This document shows positions 32,573 through 42,844 of a stretch of 64,000 bases of DNA, piece by piece. The notes beneath the pieces were generated by a model, which saw only the letters and a list, made by a program, of their open reading frames with translations, searched no databases and was not told the origin of the DNA. A program made the translations under genes and the position numbers. Position 1 is the first letter of the stretch. Each line of letters opens with the position of its first letter. The DNA comes from an uncultured Desulfuromonas sp. GTDB lineage: Bacteria > Desulfobacterota > Desulfuromonadia > Desulfuromonadales > Desulfuromonadaceae. The DNA lies in assembly GCF_963678835.1 (NCBI RefSeq), contig NZ_OY787469.1, positions 682,001 to 746,000 of the forward strand, given 5' to 3'.

Positions 32573-33862
32573 TCACGACAAGTTTGAGACACGACGCAGG
32601 CGCAGAAACCAGGCTTCGGCCAATTCGCTGCTGATCAGCAGGAAGATAGCCAGCAGAATACCGGGGATCTGCAGGGGGATAAACAGACTGACCAGCCAGC
32701 AAATGAGCAGATAGGCAAATTTAACCAGCGTGGCCTGACCGAGGATGACGGTGTGGTGGGTGGCGGTAAAGTAGGCGCGCAACAGGTTGGTGCCGCCATA
32801 GGCCAGCGGGAAGATGGCGCACAGGCTCAGCGGCAGGATGATATACTGGCGCAGAGGTTCGGCAAGGCCGAAAATATTATCAAAGATCAACTGGTTGGCC
32901 GGACCGGCAATGCCGAGAGTCAACAACCCCATGCCGAGACTGGTCCACCAGAAGAAGCGTAACAGAACGGCATAGTCTTGCGGTTTTTCGATCAGGGTCA
33001 GGTAGACTTGTTGCAGGTTGCGCATGGGCCCGGCAAGCATGAACAGCAGGGCGCGGATGACACCGAACGATGCCAGAGCCAGGTTGGCATCGGGCAGACG
33101 GCTGATAATGGCATTGATGACCACCGGAATGGTTTGTTGCAATCCGGAAGAAAATGCTACCGGCAGGGCAAAACGGAGAATTTCACCGGTGGATTTTTCG
33201 TTGCGGTTGTCGAACGGGACATGGCATCGCCAGGCAAACAGCCCCATCATAGTGGTTTCGACGACAATACACATCAGCAGGCCGAATGCGCCCAGTTCCG
33301 GACCGTTAAACCATTGTTGGCCGATGTACAGCCAGAATAGTAGGGCACCGATGCGGATGCCGGTGGCGAGAGACACCAGGTTGGTGTGGCGGGCGCGGAT
33401 CACCATGCCCTGAAAAAAGCCGCGAAAGCCGGTGAAAAACGGTAGCAACGCCATCAGCGCCAAAACCCGCTTGGCGCCATCGGCAACGGACGGCGACACG
33501 CCGAGGATGGTTTGCAGCAGGACGTCACCCAAAAACGTATGGGCGATGAGGTTGAGCATGGTCGACACATAGATGGCAATGAGAATCACGCACAGCATCA
33601 TGCTGCGAAAGGAACTCTTGCCGCGGACAATGGCGATGGTGATGGTGTGGTTCTGATACGACGGTGAGGCAAACAGCAGGTGCACCACCATGGCCACGGA
33701 AAATGAGGCCAGGGCAATGACATAATCATCGACCCGCGCCAGAGCGGCATTGATGATGGAGTGAGAAACACTCATTAACTGAACATTGAGCACCAGCGGA
33801 AAGAAAAACCAGCTGATCTCCTTCATGGTCAGGATCGGGCGTTGTGAATCGGTCGTCATCAT
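32573..33862 (-). CDS. Polytopic membrane protein of the MATE/MOP-like transporter type
   Basis: 429 residues with about 12 hydrophobic segments in two halves, each opening with a similar pattern (SWFFFPLVLNVQLMSVSHSIINAALAR; ILRFALPVAFSSGLQQTIPVVINAIISR). This two-fold repeat is typical of the MOP flippase superfamily (MATE, polysaccharide flippases, Ank-like). The substrate cannot be told. It overlaps the end of gph by four bases (ATGA) and is last in a run of six minus-strand genes from trmFO. Confidence 0.6.
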   Translation of the reverse strand: MMTTDSQRPILTMKEISWFFFPLVLNVQLMSVSHSIINAALARVDDYVIALASFSVAMVVHLLFASPSYQNHTITIAIVRGKSSFRSMMLCVILIAIYVSTMLNLIAHTFLGDVLLQTILGVSPSVADGAKRVLALMALLPFFTGFRGFFQGMVIRARHTNLVSLATGIRIGALLFWLYIGQQWFNGPELGAFGLLMCIVVETTMMGLFAWRCHVPFDNRNEKSTGEILRFALPVAFSSGLQQTIPVVINAIISRLPDANLALASFGVIRALLFMLAGPMRNLQQVYLTLIEKPQDYAVLLRFFWWTSLGMGLLTLGIAGPANQLIFDNIFGLAEPLRQYIILPLSLCAIFPLAYGGTNLLRAYFTATHHTVILGQATLVKFAYLLICWLVSLFIPLQIPGILLAIFLLISSELAEAWFLRLRRVSNLS

Positions 33863-34488
33863 GGGAACAACGCCAGCAGATCTTGCGGCTGCTGAACACT
33901 CCAGGTGTAGGGTGCTTCACCGGCGATGCCGAAACCGTAGTGACAAAAGCAACTGGCCACTCCGGCAGCTTGGGCGCAGTAGAGGTCGGTGTGATGATCA
34001 CCGATCATCACGGCTCTGGAGGGGGAGACATTCAGGGTTGCCATGGCATGGGTCAAGGGCAACGGGTGGGGCTTTTTTTCGGCAAGACTGTCCCCGCCGA
34101 GGACCAGAGCAAATGGCTCCAGCAGATTGAGACCGCGCAGCAGGTCTAAGGCCAACGCGTAGGGTTTGTTGGAGACCACGGCCAGTACTTTGTCTTGGTG
34201 GCGGTCAAGAAAGGCTTCAATGCCCGGAAAGATGCCAGTGTGGTCGAGCAGGTGTTCGGCGTAGAGTTGTAGAAAGGTCGCACGGTGCTCTGGAGTGTAG
34301 ACCCCCTCGGGCAGGGCGCGTTGCACCAGGCGGGTGGCCCCGTCACCAACATAACTTAAGGCGAGCTGTTCAGCGAGCGGTTCCAGGTCCAGATGGACCC
34401 GCAAACGGTTTACTGCCGCCGCCAGGTCGCGGGCTGAATCCACCAGGGTGCCGTCCAGATCAAAGAAAAATCCGTCAATCTCCTTCAT
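33859..34488 (-). CDS. gph: HAD-family phosphoglycolate phosphatase-like hydrolase
   Basis: 209 residues. HAD motif I is FFDLDGTLVDS at residues 8-18, with cap domain helices after it. Motif II is VVSN, motif III Lys lies in AEKKPHPLP, and motif IV is MIGDHHTD. This layout fits phosphoglycolate phosphatase, which removes 2-phosphoglycolate formed during DNA repair; close HAD paralogues cannot be excluded. I chose ATG 34488 because MKEIDGFFFDLDGT starts directly there; the frame is open further upstream in the preceding gene. The start shares one base with the symporter stop. Confidence 0.8.
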   Translation of the reverse strand: MKEIDGFFFDLDGTLVDSARDLAAAVNRLRVHLDLEPLAEQLALSYVGDGATRLVQRALPEGVYTPEHRATFLQLYAEHLLDHTGIFPGIEAFLDRHQDKVLAVVSNKPYALALDLLRGLNLLEPFALVLGGDSLAEKKPHPLPLTHAMATLNVSPSRAVMIGDHHTDLYCAQAAGVASCFCHYGFGIAGEAPYTWSVQQPQDLLALFP

Positions 34489-35876
34489 CACTGAAACAGA
34501 CCGCGCAGCCAGGCCCACAAGCCGGCTTCGTCGATTTTGTAAAAAAGTACAATGGCCACGGCCAATGGCGAGACAAAGCGGATCAACACATGCCACACCG
34601 GGTACACCCAACCGGCGCCACCGGCCATCAACTCCTCTTTTTCCTCATCACCACCCCAGAACCAGCCGACGTAGATAGCGATCAACAGACCGGCAATGGG
34701 CAGCAGGTAATTCGAGGCGATCAGGTCGGCAGAGTCGAAAAAAGACCGGTCGCCGATAAACGTCCAATCGGCCATGACATTGTATGACAAGGCCGTGGGG
34801 ATGCCGACGCTGAAGGCAAGGGCGGCAATAGTGCAGGTGGCGGTTTTACGGCCCCATTTGCGCTCGTCAATCAGGTAGGCGACCTGGGCTTCAAGCAAAG
34901 AGATGTTGCTGGTCAGAGCGGCAAAAGATATCAGAAGGAAGAAGAATACCGCGAGGATTGCGCCGCCGGGGATCTGTGAAAACACCACCGGAATGGTTTT
35001 GAAAATCAGTCCCGGACCTGCGGCTGGCTCCATACCCACGGCAAAGACAATCGGGAAGATGGCGAGTCCGGCCATCAGGGCGATCAACGTGTCGAGAATC
35101 ACCACGCGCAGACCGGCGGCAAACAGGTCCTCCTCCCGTTTCAGGTAGGAGCCGTAGGTGATCATGGCCGCCATGCCCAGCGACAGGGTGAAGAATGAAT
35201 GGCCGAGGGCTTCGAGCACTGAGCCGGGGGTAAGCTTGTTGAAGTCCGGGCTGAACATGAATTCGAGACCCTGACGGGCACCGGGACTGATCATACCGTT
35301 GACGAACAGCAGGGTTAGCAGCAGGAACAGGATCGGCATGAGAATCTTGCTCCAGCGCTCAATCCCTTTCTGGACGCCGCTGATGACGATGGCCAGACAC
35401 AGCGCCATGAACACAAAATGCCACACTATCTGGCGACTGCCGTCGGCAATCAGCGTTCCGAACATCCCTTCAACCACGGCTGGGTCTGTTCCGGCAAAGC
35501 GACCCATCAGGGCACGGTAAACGTAGTCGAGGGTCCAACCGGCCACCACCGAGTAGTAGGAGCTGATGATAAATGCGGCGCTGACGCTGATCCAGCCCGG
35601 TGTCTGCCACCAGGAGCGCTTATGTTCCAAGGCGATAAACGCGCCAATGGCGTCTTTTTTGGTGTGACGTCCCACCATCAGCTCGGCCAACATGATCGGC
35701 AATCCCACCAGCACGATGCACACCAGATAGACCAGGACAAATGCGCCACCGCCATTTTGTCCGGCGATGTAGGGAAATTTCCAGATGTTGCCGAGACCGA
35801 CCGCGCTGCCGGCGGCGGCGAGGACAAAACCGATGCGGGTGCCCCATTGGGGGCGCTGGGCCGGTGTTGAAGCCAT
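34488..35876 (-). CDS. NSS-family sodium-dependent transporter
   Basis: Neurotransmitter:sodium symporter family protein of 462 residues from ATG 35876. The family signature GSAVGLGNIWKFPYIAGQNGGGAF is in the first membrane segment, and about 11-12 segments follow. Bacterial members usually import amino acids with Na+; the substrate is unknown here. GGGAGTAGGAAC precedes the start. A TTG seven codons upstream is less likely because it overlaps yggS. Confidence 0.9.
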   Translation of the reverse strand: MASTPAQRPQWGTRIGFVLAAAGSAVGLGNIWKFPYIAGQNGGGAFVLVYLVCIVLVGLPIMLAELMVGRHTKKDAIGAFIALEHKRSWWQTPGWISVSAAFIISSYYSVVAGWTLDYVYRALMGRFAGTDPAVVEGMFGTLIADGSRQIVWHFVFMALCLAIVISGVQKGIERWSKILMPILFLLLTLLFVNGMISPGARQGLEFMFSPDFNKLTPGSVLEALGHSFFTLSLGMAAMITYGSYLKREEDLFAAGLRVVILDTLIALMAGLAIFPIVFAVGMEPAAGPGLIFKTIPVVFSQIPGGAILAVFFFLLISFAALTSNISLLEAQVAYLIDERKWGRKTATCTIAALAFSVGIPTALSYNVMADWTFIGDRSFFDSADLIASNYLLPIAGLLIAIYVGWFWGGDEEKEELMAGGAGWVYPVWHVLIRFVSPLAVAIVLFYKIDEAGLWAWLRGLFQ

Positions 35877-35880
35877 GTTC

Positions 35881-36573
35881 CTACTCCCTCGCGCCAAAGA
35901 TGGCGGTGCCGACCCGGATTAGAGTGGCGCCTTCTTCAATGGCAATTTCAAAGTCGTGACTCATGCCCATGGACAGCGTGGCCATGCTGACATTCGGCAG
36001 GTTGAGTGTGTCAATCTTTTCAGCCAACTCCCGCAGCAAGCGGAACCAGGGGCGCACCTGTTCCAGGTTGTCGGCATACGGCGGCAGAGCCATCAGCCCT
36101 TCCACATGCAGATGGGGCAGCTCAGACAGTTGCCGCACCAGTTGCTCAGCTTTATCAACAGGGACGCCAGCTTTGCTCGCTTCATCGCCGACATTCACCT
36201 GAACCAGAATCCGGGCGACATCATCGGCTTTGCCCCATTGTTTGTTGATCTCTTTGGCCAGTGACAAACGGTCTACCGAATGGATTAATTCGGTTTTTCC
36301 AGCCAGATACTTCACTTTGTTGCTCTGTAGTGCACCAATGAAATGCCAGCGCACCGGGCCAGTGACCACCTGGTGTTTGTCGATAAATTCCTGAACATAG
36401 CTTTCGCCAAACAGCGTCTGCCCGGCGCTCAGAGCCGCTTCAATCAGTTCGACTGGTTTTTTCTTCGATACGGCAATCAGCTGCACATCCTGTGGATCAC
36501 GGCCGCAGCGGAGGCAGGCTGCCGTGATGCGCTGCTGAATCGTTTCAAGATTATGGGCAATTTCAACAGACAT
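35881..36573 (-). CDS. yggS: PLP homeostasis protein (YggS/PLPBP family)
   Basis: 230-residue alanine-racemase-like barrel protein that binds PLP and buffers vitamin B6 and amino-acid pools. The PLP lysine is in LIAVSKKKP (about 36). GESYVQEF, WHFIGALQSNK, SVDRLSLAKEI and LSMGMSHDFEIAIEEGATLIRVG are family segments. Length is standard. It lies 11 bases after maf and four bases before the NSS gene. Confidence 0.95.
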   Translation of the reverse strand: MSVEIAHNLETIQQRITAACLRCGRDPQDVQLIAVSKKKPVELIEAALSAGQTLFGESYVQEFIDKHQVVTGPVRWHFIGALQSNKVKYLAGKTELIHSVDRLSLAKEINKQWGKADDVARILVQVNVGDEASKAGVPVDKAEQLVRQLSELPHLHVEGLMALPPYADNLEQVRPWFRLLRELAEKIDTLNLPNVSMATLSMGMSHDFEIAIEEGATLIRVGTAIFGARE

Positions 36574-36584
36574 GGATCTTCCCG

Positions 36585-37199
36585 TCAGGCTGAGGTGTCG
36601 TCGGCAAACAGCGCCACGGCACCAAGTTGAATCAGATCGCTGACAATTTGAGACAGGGGCAAACCGACGACACTGGTATAACTGCCGTGGATGGCGGTGA
36701 CCATAAAGGCACCAAGCCCCTGAATGGCATAGGAACCGGCTTTGTCTGCCGGTTCACCACTGGCAATGTACCCCTCAATCTCCCGGCCTGTCAATGGCCG
36801 GAACCAGACCTCGGTGATCTCGCAGCGGACAATGTCCTCCTCGGTTTCACGGTCGTGAATGGTATACGCCGACATCACCTGGTGGCTGCGTCCCGACAGC
36901 ATCTGTAACATGCGCCGGGCGTCGTCATGGTTGGTGGGTTTACCGAGGATCTGTTGATCACAGACGACAATGGTATCACTGCCGATAAACCAGCGGCCGT
37001 CAATGTCGCTGCGGTTGGCGACGTCGAGGGCTTTGTCGCGGCTGAGGCGGCGGACAAACTCTTCGGCGGATTCGCCCTCAAGACGGTCCTCGTCAATCTG
37101 GCTCGGCACCACCTGAAAATCGATGCCAAGACCGGCGAGCAGTTCCCGGCGGCGTGGTGAAGCGGAGGCCAATACGATATTGGACGTGTCAGGCGTCAT
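36585..37199 (-). CDS. maf: Maf-family nucleotide pyrophosphatase
   Basis: 204-residue house-cleaning enzyme that hydrolyses non-canonical or dTTP/UTP-like nucleotides. It opens with [19 protein letters not shown] (family signature SxSPRR). Also seen are [30 protein letters not shown] and [28 protein letters not shown]. It overlaps the 3' end of trmFO by 11 bases, so the two are likely coupled. Confidence 0.95.
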   Translation of the reverse strand: MTPDTSNIVLASASPRRRELLAGLGIDFQVVPSQIDEDRLEGESAEEFVRRLSRDKALDVANRSDIDGRWFIGSDTIVVCDQQILGKPTNHDDARRMLQMLSGRSHQVMSAYTIHDRETEEDIVRCEITEVWFRPLTGREIEGYIASGEPADKAGSYAIQGLGAFMVTAIHGSYTSVVGLPLSQIVSDLIQLGAVALFADDTSA

Positions 37200-38541
37200 G
37201 GAACACTCCTTTGAGCTGTTGAAGCCACTGTTCCCAGGCCTCCAGAGCGCGGTCGGCCATAGCCAGACGACGCAGAGCCCGTTTCATCTTGCGTCCCTCT
37301 AATGGCGGGAACAACCCGTAGTTGACGTTCTGTGGTTGAAAATGTTCCGGGTCGCTGTCACGTAAGTGTCCCAGCAGCGCGCCGCAGGCTGTTACTGCTG
37401 CTGGTAGCGGCAGAGTTTTGCCAAGCAGGTCGCCGGCGGCAATCAGTCCAACGAGATAGCCGCAGGCTGCGGATTCGACATAGCCTTCAACGCCGGTGAT
37501 TTGTCCTGCAAAATAGAGGCGGGGATCGCTGGTCAGTTGCAGGCGACCGTTGAGGCAACGCGGCGCATTGATAAAGGTATTACGGTGGACACTGCCGAGG
37601 CGTTCGAATTCGGCCTTTTCCAGGCCCGGAATGGTCCGGAAGATACGTCGCTGCTCCGGGTAAGTGAGTTTAGTCTGGAAACCGACGATGTTGTAACTGG
37701 TGGCATGGCGGTTGTCTTGGCGCAGCTGGATCACCGCATAGGGCTCCTTGCCGGTGCGCGGATCGGGCAAGCCCACCGGCTTCATCGGTCCGAAGGCCAA
37801 GGTCTGTTCGCCGCGCTCGGCCATCTCCTCGATGGGCATGCAGCCTTCGAAGTGGATCATCTTTTCGAAGTTGTGGGCCGCAACCTTGTCGGCCGCAATC
37901 AGTTCGGCGACAAACGCCTGATACTGTTCCTTGTTCATCGGGCAGTTGACATAGTCGGCATCGCCCTTGTCGTAGCGTGACGCACGCCAGGCCACGGAAA
38001 AGTCAATGGAATCCGCAGTGATAATGGGGGCGATGGCATCGTAGAAATAAAGGCTCTCTTCGCCGGTGATCTGGGCAATTTGTGTAGCAAGGGTGGGTGA
38101 CGTCAGCGGCCCGCTGGCAATGATAACCGGACCCTGCTCAGGGAGCGTGGTCACCTCTTCGCGCATAAGAGTGATGTGCGGGTGGGCGGCGATTTTGTTA
38201 CCAACCCAGTCGCTGAAGGCCTCACGATCCACGGCCAGCGCACCACCGGCCGGGACAGCAGTGGCGTCAGCTGCCTGCATGAACAGGCTGTTGGCGCGGC
38301 GCAGTTCCTCTTTCAAGCAGCCGACGGCATTGTTCATGCCGGTGCCGCGCAGGCTGTTGGAGCAGACCAGCTCGGCCAGCCCTTCACTGTGGTGTGCTGG
38401 GGAGAACTGGATGGGTTTCATCTCAAGCAGGTACAGGTCGATGCCGAGTTCCGCAGCTTGCCAGGCGGCTTCGCAGCCAGCCAGACCGCCGCCGATAATG
38501 GTAAGTTGTGGAGTTTGGCCGGATTTGGTCATGAGAGGCAT
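37189..38541 (-). CDS. trmFO: FAD-dependent tRNA m5U54 methyltransferase TrmFO
   Basis: Folate-dependent enzyme that makes ribothymidine at position 54 in the T-loop of tRNA. About 450 residues from ATG 38541 (a further ATG at 38532 is possible). FAD-binding [37 protein letters not shown] (with the conserved Cys), [14 protein letters not shown] and [16 protein letters not shown] are hallmarks. It is separated from topA by a terminator hairpin, and the pair topA-trmFO is a common arrangement. Confidence 0.95.
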   Translation of the reverse strand: MPLMTKSGQTPQLTIIGGGLAGCEAAWQAAELGIDLYLLEMKPIQFSPAHHSEGLAELVCSNSLRGTGMNNAVGCLKEELRRANSLFMQAADATAVPAGGALAVDREAFSDWVGNKIAAHPHITLMREEVTTLPEQGPVIIASGPLTSPTLATQIAQITGEESLYFYDAIAPIITADSIDFSVAWRASRYDKGDADYVNCPMNKEQYQAFVAELIAADKVAAHNFEKMIHFEGCMPIEEMAERGEQTLAFGPMKPVGLPDPRTGKEPYAVIQLRQDNRHATSYNIVGFQTKLTYPEQRRIFRTIPGLEKAEFERLGSVHRNTFINAPRCLNGRLQLTSDPRLYFAGQITGVEGYVESAACGYLVGLIAAGDLLGKTLPLPAAVTACGALLGHLRDSDPEHFQPQNVNYGLFPPLEGRKMKRALRRLAMADRALEAWEQWLQQLKGVFHDA

Positions 38542-38571
38542 GATGGGTTGTCCTTTATTGCCGCAGGCTGA

Positions 38572-38621
38572 CAAAAAAACGTGTGCCGCATCAGGTCTTG
38601 GCGACGGTCAGCGGCACACGT
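38572..38621 (-). terminator. Rho-independent terminator after topA
   Basis: On the minus strand the arms ACGTGTGCCGC and GCGGCACACGT (11 bp) are followed by seven T residues. It lies about 30 bases after the topA stop. The loop is about 21 bases. Confidence 0.9.
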
Positions 38622-38652
38622 TGAATCGTTTGAACAGGGATGCGGAAAAGAA

Positions 38653-41070
38653 TTAAGTGTCTTTTTTAGTCGTCTTTTTCGCCGGCGCCTTCTTCTTGGC
38701 GGTTGTCGTGGTTTTTTTAGCGGTCGTTTTTTTGGCCGGTGCCTTTTTAGCGGGTGCTTTCTTTTTTGCCGCCGCTTTGGTTGGTTTTTTTTCCGGCGGG
38801 ATGACCGTCACTTCCCAGTCACAATTTTCCTGCGGGCATTTGTGTACCGTGCCGTAGCGTTTGGTGGTTTTCTCCACGGTTAGCTCAAAGCCGCATTTGG
38901 GACAGGGCTTTTCCATGGGCTGATCCCACAGGGCGTATTTGCATTTTGGATAACGGTTGCAGGAGTAGAAGATTTTGCCGTAGCGGCTCTTCTTCTCCAT
39001 CAGCTCACCCTCTTTGCATTGCGGGCAAGTGATGCCCAGCGCCTTGGGTTTGACCAGCGGCTGAATGTTCTTGCAGTCAGGGTAGGCGCTGCAGGCGAGG
39101 AATTTGCCGTAACGGCCCATCTTGATGAGCATCGGCGCACCGCATTTTTCGCATTTTTCCTCGGAAACTTCCGGTTCCTCCTGATCGCCACCTTCCAGAG
39201 GTTCGGTATGGCGGCAGTCGGGAAAGCCGCTGCAGGCGAGGAATTTGCCGGAGCGTCCCAGTTTGATCACCAGTTCTTTGCCGCACTCCGGGCAGATCTT
39301 ATCGGTCTTTTCGGTGGTTAGGTCAGCTTTGGAAATTTCCTGCTCTTTTTGTTTGAGCAAGGTGACAAACGGTTCCCAGTACTCTTTCAGCAGTGGTTTC
39401 CACTGCTTTTCACCACGGGATACCGCATCGAGTTCTTCCTCGAAATTAGCGGTAAAATCGTAATCAACGTATTTGGTGAAATGGTTGGACAGCAGATCAT
39501 TGACCACCATGCCGACATCTTCCGCGTGGAAGGCGCGTTTTTCCAGGCGGACGTATTTGCGTGTGACCAAAGTGTTCATGATCGACGCGTAGGTGGACGG
39601 ACGGCCAATGCCGTATTCTTCGAGAATTTTGACCAGACTCGCCTCGGTGTAGCGTGGCGGTGGCTGGGTGAAGTGCTGGTTGGGCGTGATCTCTTTGCTC
39701 GCGACACTCTCCTGCTCCTGCAGGGGGGGCAGCATACCGTCCTGTTCTTCCGGCTCATTGCCTTCATCGGTGCCTTCGATATACAGCTTCATAAAGCCGG
39801 GGAAGCGGATCACCTGGCCATTGGCGCGGAAGTTATGCTGTACGGCACCGCCTTGGGTGGTGATGTCTACAGTGGTGGCGTCGAGAATGGCCTGAGCCAT
39901 CTGCGAAGCGACGGTGCGCATCCAGATCAGACGGTAGAGCTTGTACTGATCCGAGTTGAGGGCCGCCTTGATTTTTTCCGGATGGTTGGCGATCGATGTT
40001 GGACGGATCGCCTCATGGGCTTCCTGGGCATTTTTGGCACGGCTTTTATAGACGCGCGGTTTGGCCAGAGCATAGTCTTTGCCGTAGATGGAGGTGATCA
40101 CGTCACGTGCTTCATCCGTCGCCTGTTCCGATAACGCCACGGAGTCGGTACGCATATAGGTGATCAGACCGACGGCGCCTTGACCGATGTCGATCCCTTC
40201 ATACAATTTCTGGGCGACGGTCATGGTCTTGCGCGCCGAAAAGCCCAGCTTGCGGCTGGCTTCCTGCTGCAGAGTACTGGTGGTGAAAGGAGCGGCCGGA
40301 GAACGTTTTTTCTCCTTGCTGGTGACTTTGGCGACCTGCAGCGGCAGAGCACTGATCTCTTTGACAAGTTGTTCAGCCGCTTGCTGATTTTCAATATGAA
40401 ATTTGTCGAGCCTTTTGCCGTCGATGGCATTGAGTTTGGCTTCGAAGGATGCTCCGCTATTGTTGGCAAGCTGTGCTTCGATACTCCAGTATTCACGCGA
40501 TTCAAACGCCTGAATCTCTTTTTCTCGCTCGCAGACCAGGCGCAGAGCCACCGACTGGACGCGACCGGCGGACAGGCCGTAACGGATTTTTTTCCATAAA
40601 AACGGTGACAGAGTAAAGCCGACCAGATAGTCGAGGATCACCCGCGCCTGTTGGGCATTGACCAGATCGCGAGAGATGTGATGTGGCTCGGCTACGGCCT
40701 TAAGAATGGCTGGCTTGGTGATTTCGTGGAACGTTACTCGCTTCACTTTGGGTTTGTCGCTGTTTTCGTCAATGCCCAACGCCTCAAGCAGATGCCAGGC
40801 GATGGCTTCTCCCTCACGGTCGAGGTCAGTGGCGAGGAGCAGTTCTTCACACTTGGCCACTTCTTTGGTCAGCAGCTCGATGTGTTTCTGGCTTTCCGGC
40901 AGAATATGATATTTGGGTACGAAGCCGCCCTCGACATCGACGGATCCCTGTTTGCTGGGCAGGGCGCGGATATGGCCGTAGGAGGCGAGTACCTTGTAAT
41001 CCTTGCCGAGGAATTTCTCGATGGTTTTTGATTTTGCGGGCGATTCGACAATAACCAGTGAACGTGCCAT
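38653..41070 (-). CDS. topA: DNA topoisomerase I TopA
   Basis: Type IA topoisomerase that relaxes negative supercoils. 805 residues. The Toprim domain is at the N-terminus (LVIVESPAKSKTIEKFLG; ATDLDREGEAIAWHL). The active tyrosine is in GLITYMRTDSV. Three or four C-terminal zinc ribbons of CxxC type run from about residue 585. The last ~45 residues are a Lys/Ala/Pro/Thr-rich basic tail (repeats of APAKK and TTAKK), resembling histone H1-like tails and expected to help non-specific DNA binding. Confidence 0.97.
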   Translation of the reverse strand: MARSLVIVESPAKSKTIEKFLGKDYKVLASYGHIRALPSKQGSVDVEGGFVPKYHILPESQKHIELLTKEVAKCEELLLATDLDREGEAIAWHLLEALGIDENSDKPKVKRVTFHEITKPAILKAVAEPHHISRDLVNAQQARVILDYLVGFTLSPFLWKKIRYGLSAGRVQSVALRLVCEREKEIQAFESREYWSIEAQLANNSGASFEAKLNAIDGKRLDKFHIENQQAAEQLVKEISALPLQVAKVTSKEKKRSPAAPFTTSTLQQEASRKLGFSARKTMTVAQKLYEGIDIGQGAVGLITYMRTDSVALSEQATDEARDVITSIYGKDYALAKPRVYKSRAKNAQEAHEAIRPTSIANHPEKIKAALNSDQYKLYRLIWMRTVASQMAQAILDATTVDITTQGGAVQHNFRANGQVIRFPGFMKLYIEGTDEGNEPEEQDGMLPPLQEQESVASKEITPNQHFTQPPPRYTEASLVKILEEYGIGRPSTYASIMNTLVTRKYVRLEKRAFHAEDVGMVVNDLLSNHFTKYVDYDFTANFEEELDAVSRGEKQWKPLLKEYWEPFVTLLKQKEQEISKADLTTEKTDKICPECGKELVIKLGRSGKFLACSGFPDCRHTEPLEGGDQEEPEVSEEKCEKCGAPMLIKMGRYGKFLACSAYPDCKNIQPLVKPKALGITCPQCKEGELMEKKSRYGKIFYSCNRYPKCKYALWDQPMEKPCPKCGFELTVEKTTKRYGTVHKCPQENCDWEVTVIPPEKKPTKAAAKKKAPAKKAPAKKTTAKKTTTTAKKKAPAKKTTKKDT

Positions 41071-41130
41071 GAAATGTCCTTGAAGCGGTCTGAAATTTTC
41101 CGGCAGGCCTTCATTGGCGCCGGTACAAAT

Positions 41131-41159
41131 AAAAAAGCTGCCGGTGGTTCACCCGCAGC
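41131..41159 (-). terminator. Terminator after smg
   Basis: Minus-strand stem GCTGC-G-GGTG / CACC-G-GCAGC with a three-base loop and one G.G mismatch, followed by TTTTTT. It starts 12 bases after the smg stop and so separates smg from topA. Confidence 0.75.
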
Positions 41160-41170
41160 CCGTTGTTGTT

Positions 41171-41641
41171 TCAGTGATAAAGCCTGTTCCAGTTGTCTTC
41201 AAGGATACAGTCGATCTCTCTGGACCCGTCATATTGAAGGCTGGCAAACATGGCCAGAATGGTGATCGATTTTACATCGTCCAGGGTGCTTACTTCCCCG
41301 TCATTCTGGCAGGCTTTGAGGATGATCTCCTCTTCGAGCTCCGATGTCAGGATTCCCGCGGTGCGTAACTTGACCAGGAACCCTCGCGCTTCACGAGTCA
41401 GGCATTGCCTTTCCTGTGGGGCGTAAACGCGGATCAGTGGTGGTGACAGGAGCGTCTGGTCCGCATCGGGCGGTTGCTGCAGGGTGACTTTTTCCATCCA
41501 CGAAAAAGCGGCGTTGATCTCTTCCTCTTTGAACCCTGCTGACAGCAGTTCCTCGACTATTTCACGCTCGCTGGAAAAATCGTGTTCGTTCATAAAATAC
41601 TGGGCAATAATGCCCACAATGATCAGCACACGTTCGTTCAA
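41171..41641 (-). CDS. smg: Smg-family protein (DUF494)
   Basis: 156-residue protein of the Smg/DUF494 family, commonly encoded between dprA and topA; function unknown. The sequence begins MNERVLIIVGIIAQYFMNEH. It has the EEELLSAGFKEEEINAAFSWME segment and ends ILEDNWNRLYH. It is mostly helical and acidic, with no membrane segment. The position 25 bases after dprA matches the conserved dprA-smg-topA order. Confidence 0.85.
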   Translation of the reverse strand: MNERVLIIVGIIAQYFMNEHDFSSEREIVEELLSAGFKEEEINAAFSWMEKVTLQQPPDADQTLLSPPLIRVYAPQERQCLTREARGFLVKLRTAGILTSELEEEIILKACQNDGEVSTLDDVKSITILAMFASLQYDGSREIDCILEDNWNRLYH

Positions 41642-41666
41642 AAAAGCACCTGTCGAGATCGTGGTT

Positions 41667-42758
41667 TCAGGATGGAAATGCCCGAATATAGTGCCCTCCG
41701 GGCAGCGATTGAGCGAGGCCCAGAAGCTCCAAGTGCAGCACGATAGCCGAAACCTCCATGGGTGTCAAGCCACTTTCCGTGGCCAATTTGTCGAGATGTC
41801 GCGGGGTTTTACCCAGTTCTCTTAACACCAGATCCTGGCTGGTGCTCAAAGGTGGCAGGACAGATTCCTTTTTCTCTACAGCAATGCTGTGCTCTGTATA
41901 GCCAAAGTGGTCAAGGATATCCTGTGGTTGGCAGACCAGGGTGGCGCCATCACGGATCAGTTTCAAGCACCCGGCAACCTGTGAATCGTAAGGGGCCCCG
42001 GGTACCGCAAAGACTTCGCGTCCTTGCTCAAGAGCAAAGTCCGCCGTTATCAACGAACCGCTTTTCAAGGCGGCTTCGATTATCACCACTGCGTCACTGA
42101 GGCCACTGATGATGCGGTTACGACCGGGAAAATTGCCGGGCTTTGGCGCGGTGCCGGGCGGGTATTCGGAGACGATGAGCCCCTTTTCGCTGATCTGCTC
42201 AAACAGATGTCGATTTTCTTTGGGGTAGATCAGGTCGATGCCGCAGCCGAGCACGGCAATGGTCGAGCCCGGTCCGTTAAGCGCGCCACGATGGGCGGCA
42301 CTGTCAATGCCGCGGGCCAGACCGCTGACAATGGTCAGGTTGTGCTCCGAGAGCGTATGGGCAAGGGCTTCCGCCCAACGTTGACCAGCCGGGCTGCAGC
42401 GTCGTGAGCCGACCAGCGCCAGGGCGCGTTTTTTCGGCCATTGCCCACGCAGGTAGAGCAGTGCCGGTGGATCACAGATATGACGTAATGCCTGCGGATA
42501 GTCGTCATCCCACAGGCTGGTCAAACGCACGTTCAATTGATCCAGGCGGGCAACCGTTTTTAGAAAGGCTGGGTCCTGTGCCTCGGGTGGTGTGCCGAGG
42601 GATTTGCTTTTGACCTGGGCATGGTGTGCCCAATGCTGTGGAGATACAGCCAGAGCGGCTTCGGCGCTGCCGTAATGATGGATCAATTGAATCAGGCGTT
42701 GTCGGCCCAGGCCTGCAGTCAGGTGAAGGCGCAGCCAAAAAATCTCTTGTTGGGTCAT
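41667..42758 (-). CDS. dprA: DNA-processing protein DprA
   Basis: Protects incoming single-stranded DNA and loads RecA during natural transformation. 363 residues. An N-terminal helix-hairpin region is followed by a Rossmann fold with LALVGSRRCSPAGQRWAEAL, IVSGLARGIDSAAHRGAL, GSTIAVLGCGIDLIYP, FPGRNRIISGLSDAVVIIEA and SGSLITADFALEQGREVFAVPG. A C-terminal winged-helix-like (DML1) domain is at about 300-360. The gene is intact. Confidence 0.96.
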   Translation of the reverse strand: MTQQEIFWLRLHLTAGLGRQRLIQLIHHYGSAEAALAVSPQHWAHHAQVKSKSLGTPPEAQDPAFLKTVARLDQLNVRLTSLWDDDYPQALRHICDPPALLYLRGQWPKKRALALVGSRRCSPAGQRWAEALAHTLSEHNLTIVSGLARGIDSAAHRGALNGPGSTIAVLGCGIDLIYPKENRHLFEQISEKGLIVSEYPPGTAPKPGNFPGRNRIISGLSDAVVIIEAALKSGSLITADFALEQGREVFAVPGAPYDSQVAGCLKLIRDGATLVCQPQDILDHFGYTEHSIAVEKKESVLPPLSTSQDLVLRELGKTPRHLDKLATESGLTPMEVSAIVLHLELLGLAQSLPGGHYIRAFPS

Positions 42759-42785
42759 TGTGTGGGATTCTTTTAATGCTGTTGG

Positions 42786-42823
42786 TAAAAGAAAAGGATT
42801 AGCCGTAAAGCCAATCCTTTTCT
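42786..42823 (-). terminator. Terminator after the LysM-domain gene
   Basis: On the minus strand AGAAAAGGATT pairs with AATCCTTTTCT (11 bp, 12-base loop) and is followed by TTTTACC. It lies about 22 bases after the LysM gene stop. Confidence 0.75.
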
Positions 42824-42844
42824 GGGGTTCTTGGTGTGGGGACT